A stretch of 64,000 nucleotides of DNA from Lentisphaeria bacterium (GTDB lineage: Bacteria > Verrucomicrobiota > Lentisphaeria > Oligosphaerales > Oligosphaeraceae). Shown in pieces: positions 32,961 through 44,000 of the stretch. Within the stretch, counting starts at the first letter, position 1. Every line of letters starts with the position of its first letter. The stretch is taken from the NCBI GenBank assembly GCA_024405215.1, contig JAKSPB010000003.1, positions 43,705 through 107,704 on the forward strand. The letters run 5' to 3'. The notes beneath the pieces are model-generated. The model worked only from the letters and a program-made list of their open reading frames with translations. It ran no database searches and was not told where the DNA came from. A program made the position numbers and the translations under genes.

Positions 32961-33073
32961 GGGAATGGTGTACTTCGGTTGCCGTTCTGGATTCACGGCG
33001 CGGGCTTGACCTGTGCCAGAGGTCCAGAAGCCTCGGGGAATCGTCAAGCAGGGAACTCAAGTATATCATTCCC
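32961..33073. repeat. MITE-like palindromic element, family A, copy 2
   Basis: The ends 32961-32983 and 33051-33073 are imperfect inverted repeats with the same consensus as copy 1 at 3951-4071 (gggaat...tactt...gttgcc). Its reverse complement aligns with the core of copy 1 (tgcttg..., cccgagg, ggcacaggtcaag versus ggcacaggacaag). It stands 3 bp from the recF stop and explains most of the 263-bp gap between recF and fmt. Confidence 0.75.
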
Positions 33074-33076
33074 GAT

Positions 33077-34186
33077 TTATTTCCTGGCCTGGACGCTTCC
33101 GCGATCCACGAAGAATATTTTTACGTCTTGGCTGAATTCCGTGGGGAGGGCGGTTCCGGCGAAGACGACCTGCCCCGTGGCGGTGATCTGCTCCAAGAAG
33201 GCTTTCCGGCGGGTGGCGTCCAGTTCGCCGAGAACGTCATCGACCAGGACCGTGATGTCTTCGGGACCGCGTCGTTCCCGCAAGAGCTCCAGCAGCGCGA
33301 AGCGGAGGGCGATGGCTGCCGTGCGGCATTCGCCTTCGGAGCCGAAGAGGTTCAAGGATTTGCCATTCAGCGTGTAGGCCATGTCGCTGCGCTGTGGACC
33401 GCAGTGCGTGGAGCCGTCTCGGCAGTCCCGCTCGTAGCTTTCTTCCAGGGCCTTGCGGTATTTCTCGCGGACTTCTTCAGGATCCTCGGGGACATTCTCC
33501 AGGAGCCTGCCGATGCCGCTGACGAAATTCAGCGCCAGGTTGCGTCCGTCGGGAAAGAAGAGTTCTGATTGACGTTGGACGGCTTCGTTCAGGCGAATCG
33601 TGGCTTTCTTGCGCTCGATTTCCAGAAGTGCGGCATGTTCGGCCATCACGTGGTCGTATGCGGTGACGACGGCGCGGGGATAGCGGTCTGGCGTGCGTAG
33701 CATCACGTTGCGACTTTTCAGGGCTTCGTTGAAGGACTGCAAGGCCCGGAGATAGACGGGGGAGAGCTGGCAGAGGGCGATGTCCAGGAATCTGCGCCGG
33801 CCGCCTGGCGGGCCTTTGATGATGGACAGGTCCTCAGGCAGGAAAGGCGCACAGACCAGCCGCGAGAGGAATTCGCTGGATTTTGCGACGGGCAGGCCGT
33901 TCACCACCAGCTTGCGGTCCTGTCCATGGGAGACGCCCAGGCGGGTCAGATTCCCCTGGCTGTCCAGGACCTCGCCATAAAGGGAGAAATTGCCGGTGCC
34001 GGAGTTCAGCAGCGTGGAAGTCTGGGAAGTCCGGAAGGAACGCAACAGCGATAGATAGCAGATGGCTTCCAGAATGTTGGTCTTTCCCTGCCCATTGGCA
34101 CCGATCAGCGCGTTTACGCCGCCGCCGAACTCCAGGGACTGGTGTTCGTAGTTGCGAAAATGGGTGATGAGCAGTTTCTGGAGCAT
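33077..34186 (-). CDS. recF: DNA replication and repair protein RecF
   Basis: The protein has 369 residues from ATG 34186, giving the standard start MLQKLLITHFRNYE. Walker A GANGQGKTN (29-37), the SLLRSFRTSQ loop after ICYLS and a C-terminal signature/Walker B (RRGPEDITVLVDDVLGELD) make this an SMC-like RecF. RecF loads RecA at gaps with RecO and RecR. dnaA/dnaN/gyrB, the usual neighbours, are not present. It is divergent from purL with a 215-bp gap that should contain both promoters (AT-rich stretches around 34300-34355). Confidence 0.92.
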   Translation of the reverse strand: MLQKLLITHFRNYEHQSLEFGGGVNALIGANGQGKTNILEAICYLSLLRSFRTSQTSTLLNSGTGNFSLYGEVLDSQGNLTRLGVSHGQDRKLVVNGLPVAKSSEFLSRLVCAPFLPEDLSIIKGPPGGRRRFLDIALCQLSPVYLRALQSFNEALKSRNVMLRTPDRYPRAVVTAYDHVMAEHAALLEIERKKATIRLNEAVQRQSELFFPDGRNLALNFVSGIGRLLENVPEDPEEVREKYRKALEESYERDCRDGSTHCGPQRSDMAYTLNGKSLNLFGSEGECRTAAIALRFALLELLRERRGPEDITVLVDDVLGELDATRRKAFLEQITATGQVVFAGTALPTEFSQDVKIFFVDRGSVQARK

Positions 34187-34401
34187 GGCCGGGGAAGATG
34201 GAAGACTGATGGCAGGGGGTTCTCGGGGTGCGGGTGCGTCGCCCCCCGCATTTCGATGGTATTGATGGCAAGCCCGATTATCGCTGCCATTCCTGCCGTT
34301 CAATAAAATATAAAACACCGTTTTCCTGCGGTATCTCGTAGGCAGTTTATATTTTGCCGTTGTCTTTCTTTTCTTCCTCTTTTGTTTTCAAGGAGTTTGC
34401 T

Positions 34402-37400
34402 ATGTGTGCCGTTTTCCGTGCGTATGTGGAGAAGCGTCCTGGCTTCGACGTGGAGGCCCAGAATCTTCTTTCGGATCTTCGAGAGACTTTGGGAATGCCC
34501 CAGCTCTCCGGCCTGCGTCTATTCAAGCGCTATGACCTCTCCGGCCTGACGGAGGAGGAGTTCAACCGTGCGAAGGATTCGGTGCTCTCCGAACCCAACT
34601 GCGATGAAGTCTTCGTGGATGTGAAACCGGAGATTCCCGGTGCGCAGTGGTTTGCCGTGGAATATCTTCCCGGCCAGTATGATGTCCGCGCGGATTCAGC
34701 CGCCCAGTGCATCCAGCTCCTGACGCAGAAGGAGCGTCCGCTGGTGAAGACCGCCACCCTTTACGCGCTTTTCGGCGAACTGGCTGATGCCGACATCGCC
34801 CGCGTGAAGCGCTACGTCATCAATCCCGTGGAAAGCCGCGAGGCAGTGATGGGCGTGAAGCCCGACACGCTGGAGATCGTCACCACCGTCCCCGAAGACG
34901 TGAAGATCATGGATGGCTTCCTGGCGTTGGACGAGGCAGGCGTCGCGAAGATGGACAAGGAGCTGGGCCTGGCCATGAGCGCCGAGGACCTGGCCTTCGT
35001 CCAAAAGTATTTCCGTGACGAAGAGAAGCGCGAGCCCTCCTTCACGGAAATCAAGGTCATTGACACCTATTGGTCCGACCACTGCCGCCACACCACTTTT
35101 CATACCAGCCTGGACAAGATCGACTTCCCCGCCGACGCCCTCGCCGAGCCCATCAAGGAGTCCTTCCAGAAGTATCTGGAAATCCGCAAGGAGCTGGGTC
35201 GCGAAAAGAAGACCCTCTGCCTGATGGACATCGGCACCATCGGCGCCAAGGAGCTGAAGAAGCAGGGCAAGCTGGCGAACCTGGATGCCTCTGAGGAAAT
35301 CAACGCCTGCTCCATCGAAGTCGAGGCGGAGATCGACGGCAAGAAGGAACCCTGGCTGGTGATGTTCAAGAACGAGACGCACAACCATCCTACCGAAATC
35401 GAGCCCTTTGGCGGTGCGGCGACCTGCCTGGGCGGCGCCATCCGCGACCCGCTTTCCGGCCGTTCCTACGTCTATCAGGCCATGCGCATCACCGGCGCCG
35501 GCGATCCCCGCACGCCCGTCGCCGAGACGCTTCCCGGCAAGCTGCCCCAGCGCAAGATCACGCGCACGGCAGCCGGCGGCTACTCTTCCTACGGCAACCA
35601 GATCGGTCTGGCGGCCGGCAAGATCCAGGAATACTACCATCCTGGTTTCGTGGCAAAGCGCCTGGAGCTGGGCGCGGTCATCGCCGCGGCTCCCAAGGCC
35701 AACGTGATCCGCATGGCGCCCGAGCCCGGCGACGTCATCCTGCTCATCGGCGGCCGCACCGGCCGTGACGGCTGCGGCGGCGCCACGGGTTCCTCCAAGG
35801 CCCATACCGAGGAATCCCTGCAGACCTGCGGCGCGGAAGTCCAGAAGGGAAATCCCCTGACCGAACGCAATATCCAGCGTCTCTTCCGCCGTTCCGAGTT
35901 CTCCCGTCTCATCAAGCGCTGCAACGACTTCGGCGCCGGCGGTGTCTCCGTCGCCATCGGCGAACTGGCGCCTGGCCTGAAGATCAACCTGGACACCGTC
36001 CCCAAGAAGTATGACGGTCTGGATGGCACCGAGCTGGCCATCTCCGAGTCCCAGGAGCGCATGGCGGTGGTGATCGCCGCAGCGGATGTCCAGAAGGCCC
36101 TGGCCCTGGCTGCCGAGGAGAATCTCGAGGCCACGCAGGTGGCCGTGGTCACGGCGGAGCCCCGCCTGGAGATGAGCTGGCGCGGACGTTCCATCGTCTC
36201 CCTCTCCCGCGAGTTCCTGGATACCAACGGCGTCACCCAGCACGTGGAAGTCAAGGTCCAGGCGCCCGTGGCTGCCGAGAACCCCTTCCAGCCCGAGGCG
36301 GTGAACGATCTGCTGCCCAAGTGGATGGACGCCCTGCAGGATCTGAATGTCTGCTCCCAGAAGGGCCTGGTCGAGCGCTTCGACGGCACCATCGGCGCCG
36401 CGACCGTGCTTGAGCCCTACGGCGGCAAGACCCGCCTGACGCCCAACGAGGCCATGGCCGCAAAGCTGCCCACCATGGGCAAGACCGAGTGCTGCACGCT
36501 CATGAGCCATGGCTACGATCCCTACCTTTGCACCTGGAGCCCCTACCACGGCGCCATCTATTCCGTGGTCGAGTCTCTGGCGAAACTGGCGGCCGCCGGT
36601 GGCGATTCCTCCCAGGCGCGCCTCTCCTTCCAGGAGTATTTCGAGCACCTGGAGTTCGTTCCCGAACGCTGGGGCCGTCCCTTCGCCGCCGTCCTAGGCG
36701 GTCTTCGTGCGCAGCTGGAGTTCGGCACTGCGGCCATCGGCGGCAAGGACTCCATGTCCGGCACCTTCGAGAAACTGACGGTTCCGCCCTCCCTGGTCTC
36801 CTTCGCGGTGGTTCCCGGCGACGCCCGGAAGGTGGTGAGCCCCGAGTTCAAGGGCGCCGGCCATCTGGTTTCCCTGCTTCCCGTCAAGCGCAACGCCGAC
36901 GGCACGCCCGATTTCGAGGCTCTGCGCAAGAACTTCGCCGCGCTGCACAAGTTCATCCAGGATGGCAAGATCCTGGCCGCCCAGACGGTCGGCCGCGGCG
37001 GTATCGCGGTGGCCATCTCCAAGATGTGCTTCGGAAATCTCATCGGTTTCCAGGGCGAGGCGCCCGCCGAACTGGGAAGCCTCTTCACGCCGGAATATGG
37101 CGCCATCATCGTGGAAAGCGAGAACGAGCTGCCCGGCTACGCCGTTATCGGAAAGACCGTGGCGGATCCCGCCATCACCATCGGCACCGCCATGCGCCTG
37201 CCGCTTTACGAGGCCATTCCCATGTGGCAGCGTCCGTTGGAGAAGACCTTCCCCACCAAGGCCGACAAGACGCCGATGGCCTCCTGGGAACCCTACGCGA
37301 AGCGCAGCACCCTGGCTCCCGCCATCAAGGTGGCGCGTCCCCGCGTGCTGATTCCCGTCTTCCCCGGCACCAACTGCGAAGTGGATACCGCCAAGGCATT

Positions 37401-38139
37401 CGCCGCCGCAGGCGCCATCCCGGAGCTGGTTCTGATCCGGAATCTCTCCGCAGCGGACATCGAAGATTCCGTCCAGAAGCTGGTCAAGGCCATCAACAAC
37501 GCCCAGATCGTCGCCTTCCCCGGCGGCTTCTCCGGCGGTGACGAACCCGATGGTTCCGGCAAGTTCATTGCCACCACCTTCCGCAATCCCCGCGTCAAGG
37601 AGGCCATGGAGGCGCTGCTCCATCAGCGCGACGGTCTGATGCTTGGCATCTGCAACGGCTTCCAGGCGCTCATCAAGCTGGGTCTGGTCCCCTACGGTGA
37701 AATCCTGCCCGCGCTGGATGCCGACGCCCCGACGCTGACCTTCAATACCCTGGGCCGCCACGCCGCCACCATGATCAACACCGTGGTCGCCTCCGTCAAG
37801 TCCCCCTGGTTGCGCAAGGCCAGCGTGGGCGATGTCCATGCCGTGGCGATTTCCCACGGCGAAGGCCGCTTCGTCGCCACGCCCGCGCAGGTCGCCGAGC
37901 TGGTGGCCAATGGCCAGGTCGCTTTCCAGTATGCCGACCTGGATGGCAAGCCCGCCACGGAAATGCCCTGGAACCCCAACGGCTCCGTCAACGCCATCGA
38001 GGGCATCACCTCTCCCGACGGCCGCGTGCTGGGCAAGATGGGACACTCCGAGCGTACGTGGGATTCCAACCTGGGCAAGAACGTCCCTGGCAACAAGGAC
38101 CAGGGCATCTTCGCCAGCGGCGTGGAGTATTTCGCGTAG
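34402..38139 (+). CDS. purL: Phosphoribosylformylglycinamidine synthase, single-chain (PurL)
   Basis: The protein has 1245 residues from ATG 34402, which follows AAGGAG (34390-34395). The long one-chain form joins the N-terminal PurS-like part, two AIRS-type domains (about 200-920, with DTYWSDHCRHTTF and MFKNETHNHPTEIEPFGGAA) and a C-terminal glutaminase. The glutaminase has FPGTNCEVD, PGGFSGGDE and the nucleophile C1084 in GICNGFQ, plus SHGEGRF. It converts FGAR and glutamine to FGAM in purine synthesis. It is alone on the plus strand. Gene sense and composition match a highly expressed housekeeping gene. Confidence 0.96.
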   Translation: MCAVFRAYVEKRPGFDVEAQNLLSDLRETLGMPQLSGLRLFKRYDLSGLTEEEFNRAKDSVLSEPNCDEVFVDVKPEIPGAQWFAVEYLPGQYDVRADSAAQCIQLLTQKERPLVKTATLYALFGELADADIARVKRYVINPVESREAVMGVKPDTLEIVTTVPEDVKIMDGFLALDEAGVAKMDKELGLAMSAEDLAFVQKYFRDEEKREPSFTEIKVIDTYWSDHCRHTTFHTSLDKIDFPADALAEPIKESFQKYLEIRKELGREKKTLCLMDIGTIGAKELKKQGKLANLDASEEINACSIEVEAEIDGKKEPWLVMFKNETHNHPTEIEPFGGAATCLGGAIRDPLSGRSYVYQAMRITGAGDPRTPVAETLPGKLPQRKITRTAAGGYSSYGNQIGLAAGKIQEYYHPGFVAKRLELGAVIAAAPKANVIRMAPEPGDVILLIGGRTGRDGCGGATGSSKAHTEESLQTCGAEVQKGNPLTERNIQRLFRRSEFSRLIKRCNDFGAGGVSVAIGELAPGLKINLDTVPKKYDGLDGTELAISESQERMAVVIAAADVQKALALAAEENLEATQVAVVTAEPRLEMSWRGRSIVSLSREFLDTNGVTQHVEVKVQAPVAAENPFQPEAVNDLLPKWMDALQDLNVCSQKGLVERFDGTIGAATVLEPYGGKTRLTPNEAMAAKLPTMGKTECCTLMSHGYDPYLCTWSPYHGAIYSVVESLAKLAAAGGDSSQARLSFQEYFEHLEFVPERWGRPFAAVLGGLRAQLEFGTAAIGGKDSMSGTFEKLTVPPSLVSFAVVPGDARKVVSPEFKGAGHLVSLLPVKRNADGTPDFEALRKNFAALHKFIQDGKILAAQTVGRGGIAVAISKMCFGNLIGFQGEAPAELGSLFTPEYGAIIVESENELPGYAVIGKTVADPAITIGTAMRLPLYEAIPMWQRPLEKTFPTKADKTPMASWEPYAKRSTLAPAIKVARPRVLIPVFPGTNCEVDTAKAFAAAGAIPELVLIRNLSAADIEDSVQKLVKAINNAQIVAFPGGFSGGDEPDGSGKFIATTFRNPRVKEAMEALLHQRDGLMLGICNGFQALIKLGLVPYGEILPALDADAPTLTFNTLGRHAATMINTVVASVKSPWLRKASVGDVHAVAISHGEGRFVATPAQVAELVANGQVAFQYADLDGKPATEMPWNPNGSVNAIEGITSPDGRVLGKMGHSERTWDSNLGKNVPGNKDQGIFASGVEYFA

Positions 38140-38249
38140 GCACGAGGGAACCGCATGGTGTCGCCTAGGAGGCTGAGACAGCCTACTAGGAGGCGGCGCC
38201 ATGTTTCTTGGAGGGCAGATGGCGGTTTGGGAACCGCATGGAGAAGTGC

Positions 38250-38951
38250 ATGGAGTACACGGACAGCCATCTGCATCTCCCGATTGTCAGCGGAGGGGAG
38301 GAGTTTCGTGGGGGAATCGTGGCGTCGGCAAGGCGCTGCGAATGGCGCACGGTTTTGGATGCGTGTGACGCAAGCCGCTATTATCCGTGCATTGGAATTC
38401 ACCCCTGGTACGTGCTTGAGGAAAACGAAACGGCTCTGGATGAACTGGAAGGACTGCTTCGCGAACATCCTGAATGCGGCGTAGGGGAAATCGGGCTGGA
38501 CGGCTGCCCTGGCAGGCCTGCGATGGATGTCCAGCGGCGATGGTTTCATCGGCAGCTCGAAGTGGCGGCGAAATTTGGCAGAATCGCGGTTCTGCATGTC
38601 GTGCGCGCATGGGACGAAGCGTATTCGGTCCTGCGAGAGTTCCCCAAGGCAACCATGGTCATCCATGGCTTCCACGGCACTTCCGACGACGTGCGGCGGT
38701 TCCTGGCTTTTCCGAATCTCTGTTTTTCTCTTGGCTTTGATGCAATGCAGCCGGGGAAGCGCCTCCTCGCCGCCATTTGCTCCATCCCGCCGGAACGGCT
38801 GCTCGTAGATTCCGACGCGCCTTTTCGGGGACACGAATCCGCAGAACTGCTGCAATTGATCACGGCGGTCGCCGCATGGAGAAAGGTGCCCGCAGAAATA
38901 CTCTCCAGGCAGATTGTGGCGAATTGGCGGAAAACGGTGCGTCAACTTTGA
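38250..38951 (+). CDS. TatD-family metal-dependent hydrolase
   Basis: The protein has 233 residues from ATG 38250, which has GGAG 6 nt upstream and gives MEYTDSHLHLP. ATG 38238 or 38208 are weaker options. TatD ligands are visible: HLHL at the N-terminus, GIHPW, GEIGLD with the bridging Glu, VLHVVRAWDE, VIHGFHG and LLVDSDAP. The family are Mg-dependent DNases/exonucleases of TIM-barrel fold. The protein is slightly short (usual about 260), and the family-typical HxR stretch is altered to HVVRAW. Substrate unknown. Confidence 0.82.
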   Translation: MEYTDSHLHLPIVSGGEEFRGGIVASARRCEWRTVLDACDASRYYPCIGIHPWYVLEENETALDELEGLLREHPECGVGEIGLDGCPGRPAMDVQRRWFHRQLEVAAKFGRIAVLHVVRAWDEAYSVLREFPKATMVIHGFHGTSDDVRRFLAFPNLCFSLGFDAMQPGKRLLAAICSIPPERLLVDSDAPFRGHESAELLQLITAVAAWRKVPAEILSRQIVANWRKTVRQL

Positions 38952-39253
38952 CAACACGAGTGCGAAGTTTCTTGTTTTATGGGCTTTTCAGGTAGATAAG
39001 GGGGTTGTACGGATGTCTTGCATTATATTTGGGAAATTACTTTTCCTACAAAGCATTAAAAGAGCCTTTTGCAAAAGTCCAGGGCGACTGATGCAATTGT
39101 CCCGTTACATCAAGGACCTGGATCCGTGATGTTGGAGAATTTCGCGTCAGAACGAGGAGAGTTTGAGGGAGCATACTAGATGTATGTGACCGAAAATCGA
39201 CGAAGTTATGGCGCGAAAGACTCAACATCACGAATTCAGGCCAAGGAGAAAAC
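38952..39253. other. Non-coding gap with a family C repeat end
   Basis: No gene is evident in these 302 bases. Bases 39062-39079 (gagccttttgcaaaagtc) are identical to the terminal inverted repeat of the 60 kb element (60101-60118), so a truncated copy is present. The remainder includes AAGGAG (39242-39247), the ribosome site of pgi. Confidence 0.6.
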
Positions 39254-40876
39254 ATGCAGAATCCCAATACCAAGGCCTGGAATGCCCTCCAGAAGCACTT
39301 TGAAGCCACCAAGGATGTCACCATTGCCGAACTCTTCGCAAAGGACAAGAAGCGCGCGGCGAATTTCAGCGTGGAGTTCGAGGACATCCTCCTGGACTAC
39401 TCCAAGAACCGCATTGACGCCAAGGGCATGAAGCTGCTCTTCGACCTGGCCCGCGAAGCGAAGCTCCAGGAGAACATCGAGGCGATGTTCACGGGCAAGA
39501 AGATCAACGAGACGGAGAACCGCGCCGTGCTGCACATCGCCCTGCGCAACCGCTCCAACAAGGCGATCAAGGTGGATGGCAAGAACGTGATGCCTGAAGT
39601 CAACGCCGTGCTGGACCAGATGGCGGCCTTCTGCCGCAAGGTCCGTTCCGGCGAGTGGAAGGGCTACACCGGCAAGTCCATCCGCAACGTGGTGAACATC
39701 GGCATCGGCGGCAGCGACCTGGGTCCCAAGATGGCCTGCGAGGCGCTGAAGTCCTTCGGTACGCCGGATCTGCGCTGCTTCTTCATCTCCAACGTGGACG
39801 GATTCCACCTCTGCGACACCCTGCGCGGCCTGGATCCCGCGGAGACCCTCTTCATCGTGGCCTCCAAGACCTTTACCACCCAGGAGACCATGACCAACGC
39901 CAACACCGCACGCAATTGGATTCTCTCCAGCTTCGCTTCCACCGACGCCATCGCCAAGCACTTCGTGGCCGTCTCCACCAATGCGGAGGAGGTCTCCAAG
40001 TTCGGCATTGACGTGGCCAACATGTTCGCCTTCTGGAATTGGGTCGGCGGCCGCTACTCCCTCTGCTCCGCCATCGGTCTGCCCATCATGCTGCAGATTG
40101 GCCCGGAGCGTTTCGTGGAGATGCTGGAAGGCCATCATGAGATGGACAACCATTTCCGCACCGCGCCGCTGGAGAAGAACCTGCCTGTCATCATGGCTCT
40201 TCTTGGCATCTGGTACAACAACTTCTACGGTGCGCAGTCCTACGCCATCCTGCCTTACGACCAGGCCATGCACCGCTTCGCCGCGCATCTCCAGCAGGTT
40301 TCCATGGAATCCAACGGCAAGTCCGTGGACAAGCAGGGCAAGCGCGTGACCTGGCAGACCGGCCCCGTCATCTGGGGCGAACCCGGCACCAACAGCCAGC
40401 ACTCCTTCTTCCAGCTGCTCCATCAGGGGACCAAGTTGATTCCCGGCGACTTCATCGGCTTCTGCCGCTCCCAGACGCCCGTGGGCGACCACCACAAGAA
40501 GCTCCTGGCCAACTTCGTGGCCCAGACCGAGGCCCTGGCATTCGGCAAATCCACCGAGCAGGTCAAGGCCGAGGAACCCGGCATCTCCGACGCACTGGCC
40601 GCCCAGAAGACCTTCGAGGGAAACCGCCCCACCAACACCATTCTGGCCGATCAGCTCAATCCCCGCACGCTGGGACGCCTGATGGCCCTTTACGAACAGA
40701 AGATCTTCACCCAGGGCGTCATCTGGAATATCTTCTCTTTCGACCAGTGGGGCGTCCAGCTGGGCAAGGTCCTGGCGAAGAACATCCTGAAGGACTTTGC
40801 CGCCGCCGCCGATGCGCCGCTGAATCACGACGCTTCCACCAACCAGATCATCGCCCGCCTCAAGGCCCGGATGTAA
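39254..40876 (+). CDS. pgi: Glucose-6-phosphate isomerase
   Basis: The protein has 540 residues, the standard long bacterial form. Conserved runs include [11 protein letters not shown] (sugar-phosphate loop), [32 protein letters not shown] (with the catalytic Arg/Glu region), [22 protein letters not shown] and SPVG-type [15 protein letters not shown], with K near the C-terminus in NTNKI-like positions. It interconverts glucose-6-phosphate and fructose-6-phosphate. AAGGAG precedes the ATG. It is a single gene followed by two hairpins. Confidence 0.95.
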   Translation: MQNPNTKAWNALQKHFEATKDVTIAELFAKDKKRAANFSVEFEDILLDYSKNRIDAKGMKLLFDLAREAKLQENIEAMFTGKKINETENRAVLHIALRNRSNKAIKVDGKNVMPEVNAVLDQMAAFCRKVRSGEWKGYTGKSIRNVVNIGIGGSDLGPKMACEALKSFGTPDLRCFFISNVDGFHLCDTLRGLDPAETLFIVASKTFTTQETMTNANTARNWILSSFASTDAIAKHFVAVSTNAEEVSKFGIDVANMFAFWNWVGGRYSLCSAIGLPIMLQIGPERFVEMLEGHHEMDNHFRTAPLEKNLPVIMALLGIWYNNFYGAQSYAILPYDQAMHRFAAHLQQVSMESNGKSVDKQGKRVTWQTGPVIWGEPGTNSQHSFFQLLHQGTKLIPGDFIGFCRSQTPVGDHHKKLLANFVAQTEALAFGKSTEQVKAEEPGISDALAAQKTFEGNRPTNTILADQLNPRTLGRLMALYEQKIFTQGVIWNIFSFDQWGVQLGKVLAKNILKDFAAAADAPLNHDASTNQIIARLKARM

Positions 40877-40887
40877 TCTAGTTGCAC

Positions 40888-40914
40888 GGGCGGAATGGCA
40901 AAACTGTTCCGCCC
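40888..40914 (+). terminator. Stem-loop after pgi
   Basis: GGGCGGAA (40888-40895) pairs perfectly with TTCCGCCC (40907-40914). It starts 12 bases after the pgi stop. No T-run follows, so it probably works with the larger palindrome downstream. Confidence 0.5.
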
Positions 40915-40920
40915 TCGGCG

Positions 40921-41010
40921 GGATTGCAAAACACGCAAAATAATCAAAAGTCCTTCGGCGGCAAAACCGCCGAAGGACCTTGTTTTGCTGTTTTGCTTAT
41001 TTTGCAATCC
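40921..41010. repeat. 90-bp palindrome downstream of pgi
   Basis: GTCCTTCGGCGG (40950-40961) pairs perfectly with CCGCCGAAGGAC (40967-40978) across a 5-nt loop. The flanks continue as an imperfect inverted repeat (outer arms ggattgcaaaa 40921-40931 and ttttgcaatcc 41000-41010). It can form a very stable hairpin on either strand and probably stops transcription between pgi and the next gene. Confidence 0.7.
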
Positions 41011-41089
41011 GTCTTTCCTTTTGCCTGTTTTTTCGTCCGTCTATTCTATTCTATTCTCTTCTGCTTTGTTATAGTTTTTCAATATTTTC

Positions 41090-44000
41090 ATGTCTCGCGT
41101 TCCAGAACAAGCTCCCTTGACAGTGCTGGTCGCCCGACTGGCACGCCGCCGTCTGCATGCGCAGATGGTCTGGGGGATGCTCTGGACGTTGCTGGGCGTT
41201 GCTGCGCTGGCCGTGCTCCTGGGGGGGCGTTTTTCCGAAAGGACGACGGTGCTTGCGCTGGCGGCGGGCATCGTGGCCGCTGTCGTGGCGGTGTGCGTCT
41301 TCTGGCGCAATGGTCGGCGAACAGCGCAGCTGCGGCGTTTCTGCCGGGAGTTCCAGAGGGATTTCCCCGAAGACCGCGATGCGCTGGAGACCGCCCTGGA
41401 GCTGGAGGCCTCCGCGGAACGCTGCGGGGATTTCCAGAAGGAATATCTTCTTGAACTGCAGGAACGATATCTGCGCGACGACGGACAGGCCCTGCGGAAT
41501 GCGCCCTCCTGGCGCCCGCGATGGCGTCCCGCCCTTATGTTTGCGGTGCTATGCGGCATCGGTGTGCTTGGCTGGCTGGGACGCGATGCGTGGAGCCGTT
41601 GCGGGAATGCGCTTTTCGGACCGCCTGCGGTGAAGGTGGCGGAGGGATTGGCGAAAGTCCCCGTGCACAGCGATGTGGAGATCGCTGCGGAGGTTCTGCG
41701 CTACGGCACGGAGGGCGGCGTCTGGCTGGAAAGCGTAGAGGACGGCGTTCGCCGGAAGGAAGCCATGTCGGTGGATGGAACCGGCGTCTGGCGTCTGAAA
41801 TTCTATGACCTGACGGCGGATGTCCGCTATCGTGTGAGCACGTCGTATGCCTCTTCTCCGTGGCGTCGGCTGGCGGTCTATGAGCCGCCTGCGCCGCTGG
41901 CGGTGTCGGTTGTCTCGGTTCCTCCCGCGTATATGAAGCGGGAAGGGCAGAGCTACGACCATTTTCAGAATCTGGAGTTGATGGAGGGGGAGGAACTGCG
42001 GATTTCGTGCGAGATGCCCGTCGGGCAGAGCTGGAGCCTGCAGGAGGAGAAGGGCGCGGCACTGGTTCCGCCGGTGGAGTTCCTTCCGCGCCATCAGGCG
42101 GTCTATCGTGCGCGATATCAGAAGGACGACGTGGATGCCTGGGGAGAGTCCTTCCAGGTGCTGGTGCGTCCGGACCAGGCGCCGCTGATCGAGTTGGTCT
42201 TGCCGGAGGAGGACAGCCAGATCACGCCCAAGGACACGCCGAAGGTGGTGGCCATGACTTCGGATGACTTCGGGGTCACGGAGGTCACGCTGCACTTTGT
42301 GAAGGACGATGCGCCGGAACAGACTGCCATGCTGTGGCAGGGCGAAGCGCGGGAGAACGTGGATGTGGACCGGGCGATGGAGCTTGGCGAATTGGAGCCG
42401 GGGCAGATCATAACGGGATGGCTGGAGGCGCGGGACAACCGGGAGCCATTGCGCCATGCCTCCCGTAGCACGCTCTTCTTCCTGACCGTGATGCCGCCTC
42501 CCGAAGAGGGGCCGGACGGACAGGAAAATGGACAGTCCGGAGAGAAACAGGAGGTGGCGCTGGACGACTTGATCACGGAGTCCAAGCGACTCCTGCGGAA
42601 TACGCTGGATTGCATTTCCCGGGCGGAAATCCTTTCGCCGGAAGTCGCCCGGCGGGAGCAGCAGGAGCTCTCGCGGGACTTGCGGGCGCTGGCAGTGGCC
42701 GTGATGGGACGCCAGGTGGCGGTGGCGAAGAATGCCGGCGTGGCGCAGCTTCCGCCGGAACTGGCGCAGTATTTCATTGGCGCAGCGCAGAGCCTGGAAG
42801 CGGCGGCGGGACTGGTGGACAAGCAGGCCGTCCCGGAGTCCCGGAAACCGCAGCAGAGCGCATTGTCCCAGTTGACGCGCCTGGCGTGGCTGTTGATGCA
42901 GAATACGCAGATGCAGAGCACGGCCGAGGGCGGACAGCAGTCCCAGAACTCCGGAGAGTCCCAGGAGGGCCAGAAGGAATCCGAGAGCCAGAAGGGCGAC
43001 CGCAGTTTCGACATGCAGCAACTCCAGCAGACGCTGGAGGAGGTGCGGCGCATTCGGCGGGAACAGCAGCAGCTTCTGGAAAAACGCCTGGATGCCTCGC
43101 AGCAGGCCGAGAGGGAACGGCAGCTGGCGGGACGGACGAACCACGCCGCCGAACAGGTCGCCGGAATCGCCTCGGCGGCCAGCGCGGTGCCGCCTCTGCG
43201 GGAGGGCGTCCGGGAACTCCTGGGGGCCGCCGACAATTGGACGACAGGCGATCTGGCCAATGCGGAGATCCGGGCGCGGCGCGCGGAACAGGCGCTGGGC
43301 GTGGCGGAGGATCTGCTGGAGGTGGCTTTGCGCAAGGAGTCCCAGGAGCAGCTTTCCCGGCTGGCGCAGAAGGCGTCGGAGTTGTCGGAGAAGCAACGGC
43401 AGCTGGCGGAGCAGTCCAAAGAGCATCAGTCGAAGGGCGCCGACGCCGCAGAGAAGAAGGCCGCCCGGGAGGCCCAGAGCGCCTTGCAGGCGGAGAGCCA
43501 GCAATTCCGGGAGGAGACTTCAGCGGCGTTGCAGAGCCTGATGCGGCAATATCCCGAGGCCGCCGCCGCGTTGGCTCAGGCCATGCAGTCCGCTGCGGCC
43601 GAGGAGACCGCCAAGGCGCAGACGCGTGCCAATAACGCGCTGCTCTATGGCCGTTTCGACAAGGCCGAACAGAGCCAGAAGCAGGCCGCCGATGCCCTGG
43701 AACAGTGGCGGGATGACTTGACGGCGGCAGGCGAGGGGATGCCGCGCTTTACGCCGGAGGAACTCCAGGCCGCCTTGGAGGAACTCCAGAAGCAGATGGA
43801 GGAACTCTCCCAGGCCATGTCGGCGGAGGAACAGCAGAATGCCCGGCGCGAGGCGCAGCAGGCTTTGCAGAAATATGGCGAGCAGTTCCGGTCGTCGGAC
43901 CTCCAGTCCCTGGGCGAGGCGGTGGCGCAGGGAAGCCGCGAGGAGGCGCTGGCGGCCCTGGAGAGCGCCCGCACGCTCCTGCGGGAGGAGCTGCTGAAGA

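Noticed and set aside
33086..34318. Longer N-terminus for recF upstream of 34186
   Set aside because: The added residues lack RecF similarity, and the standard RecF start MLQKLLITHF lies at 34186.
38140..38249. Repeated gaaccgcatgg and aggaggc motifs between purL and the TatD-like gene as a regulatory element
   Set aside because: The copies are short (about 10 bases) and the hairpin is weak, so chance is likely.
41041..41055. Three CTATT units in front of the DUF4175-like gene as a phase-variation switch
   Set aside because: Only three units, outside the reading frame and without a clear promoter spacing role. This is too few to claim slippage control.
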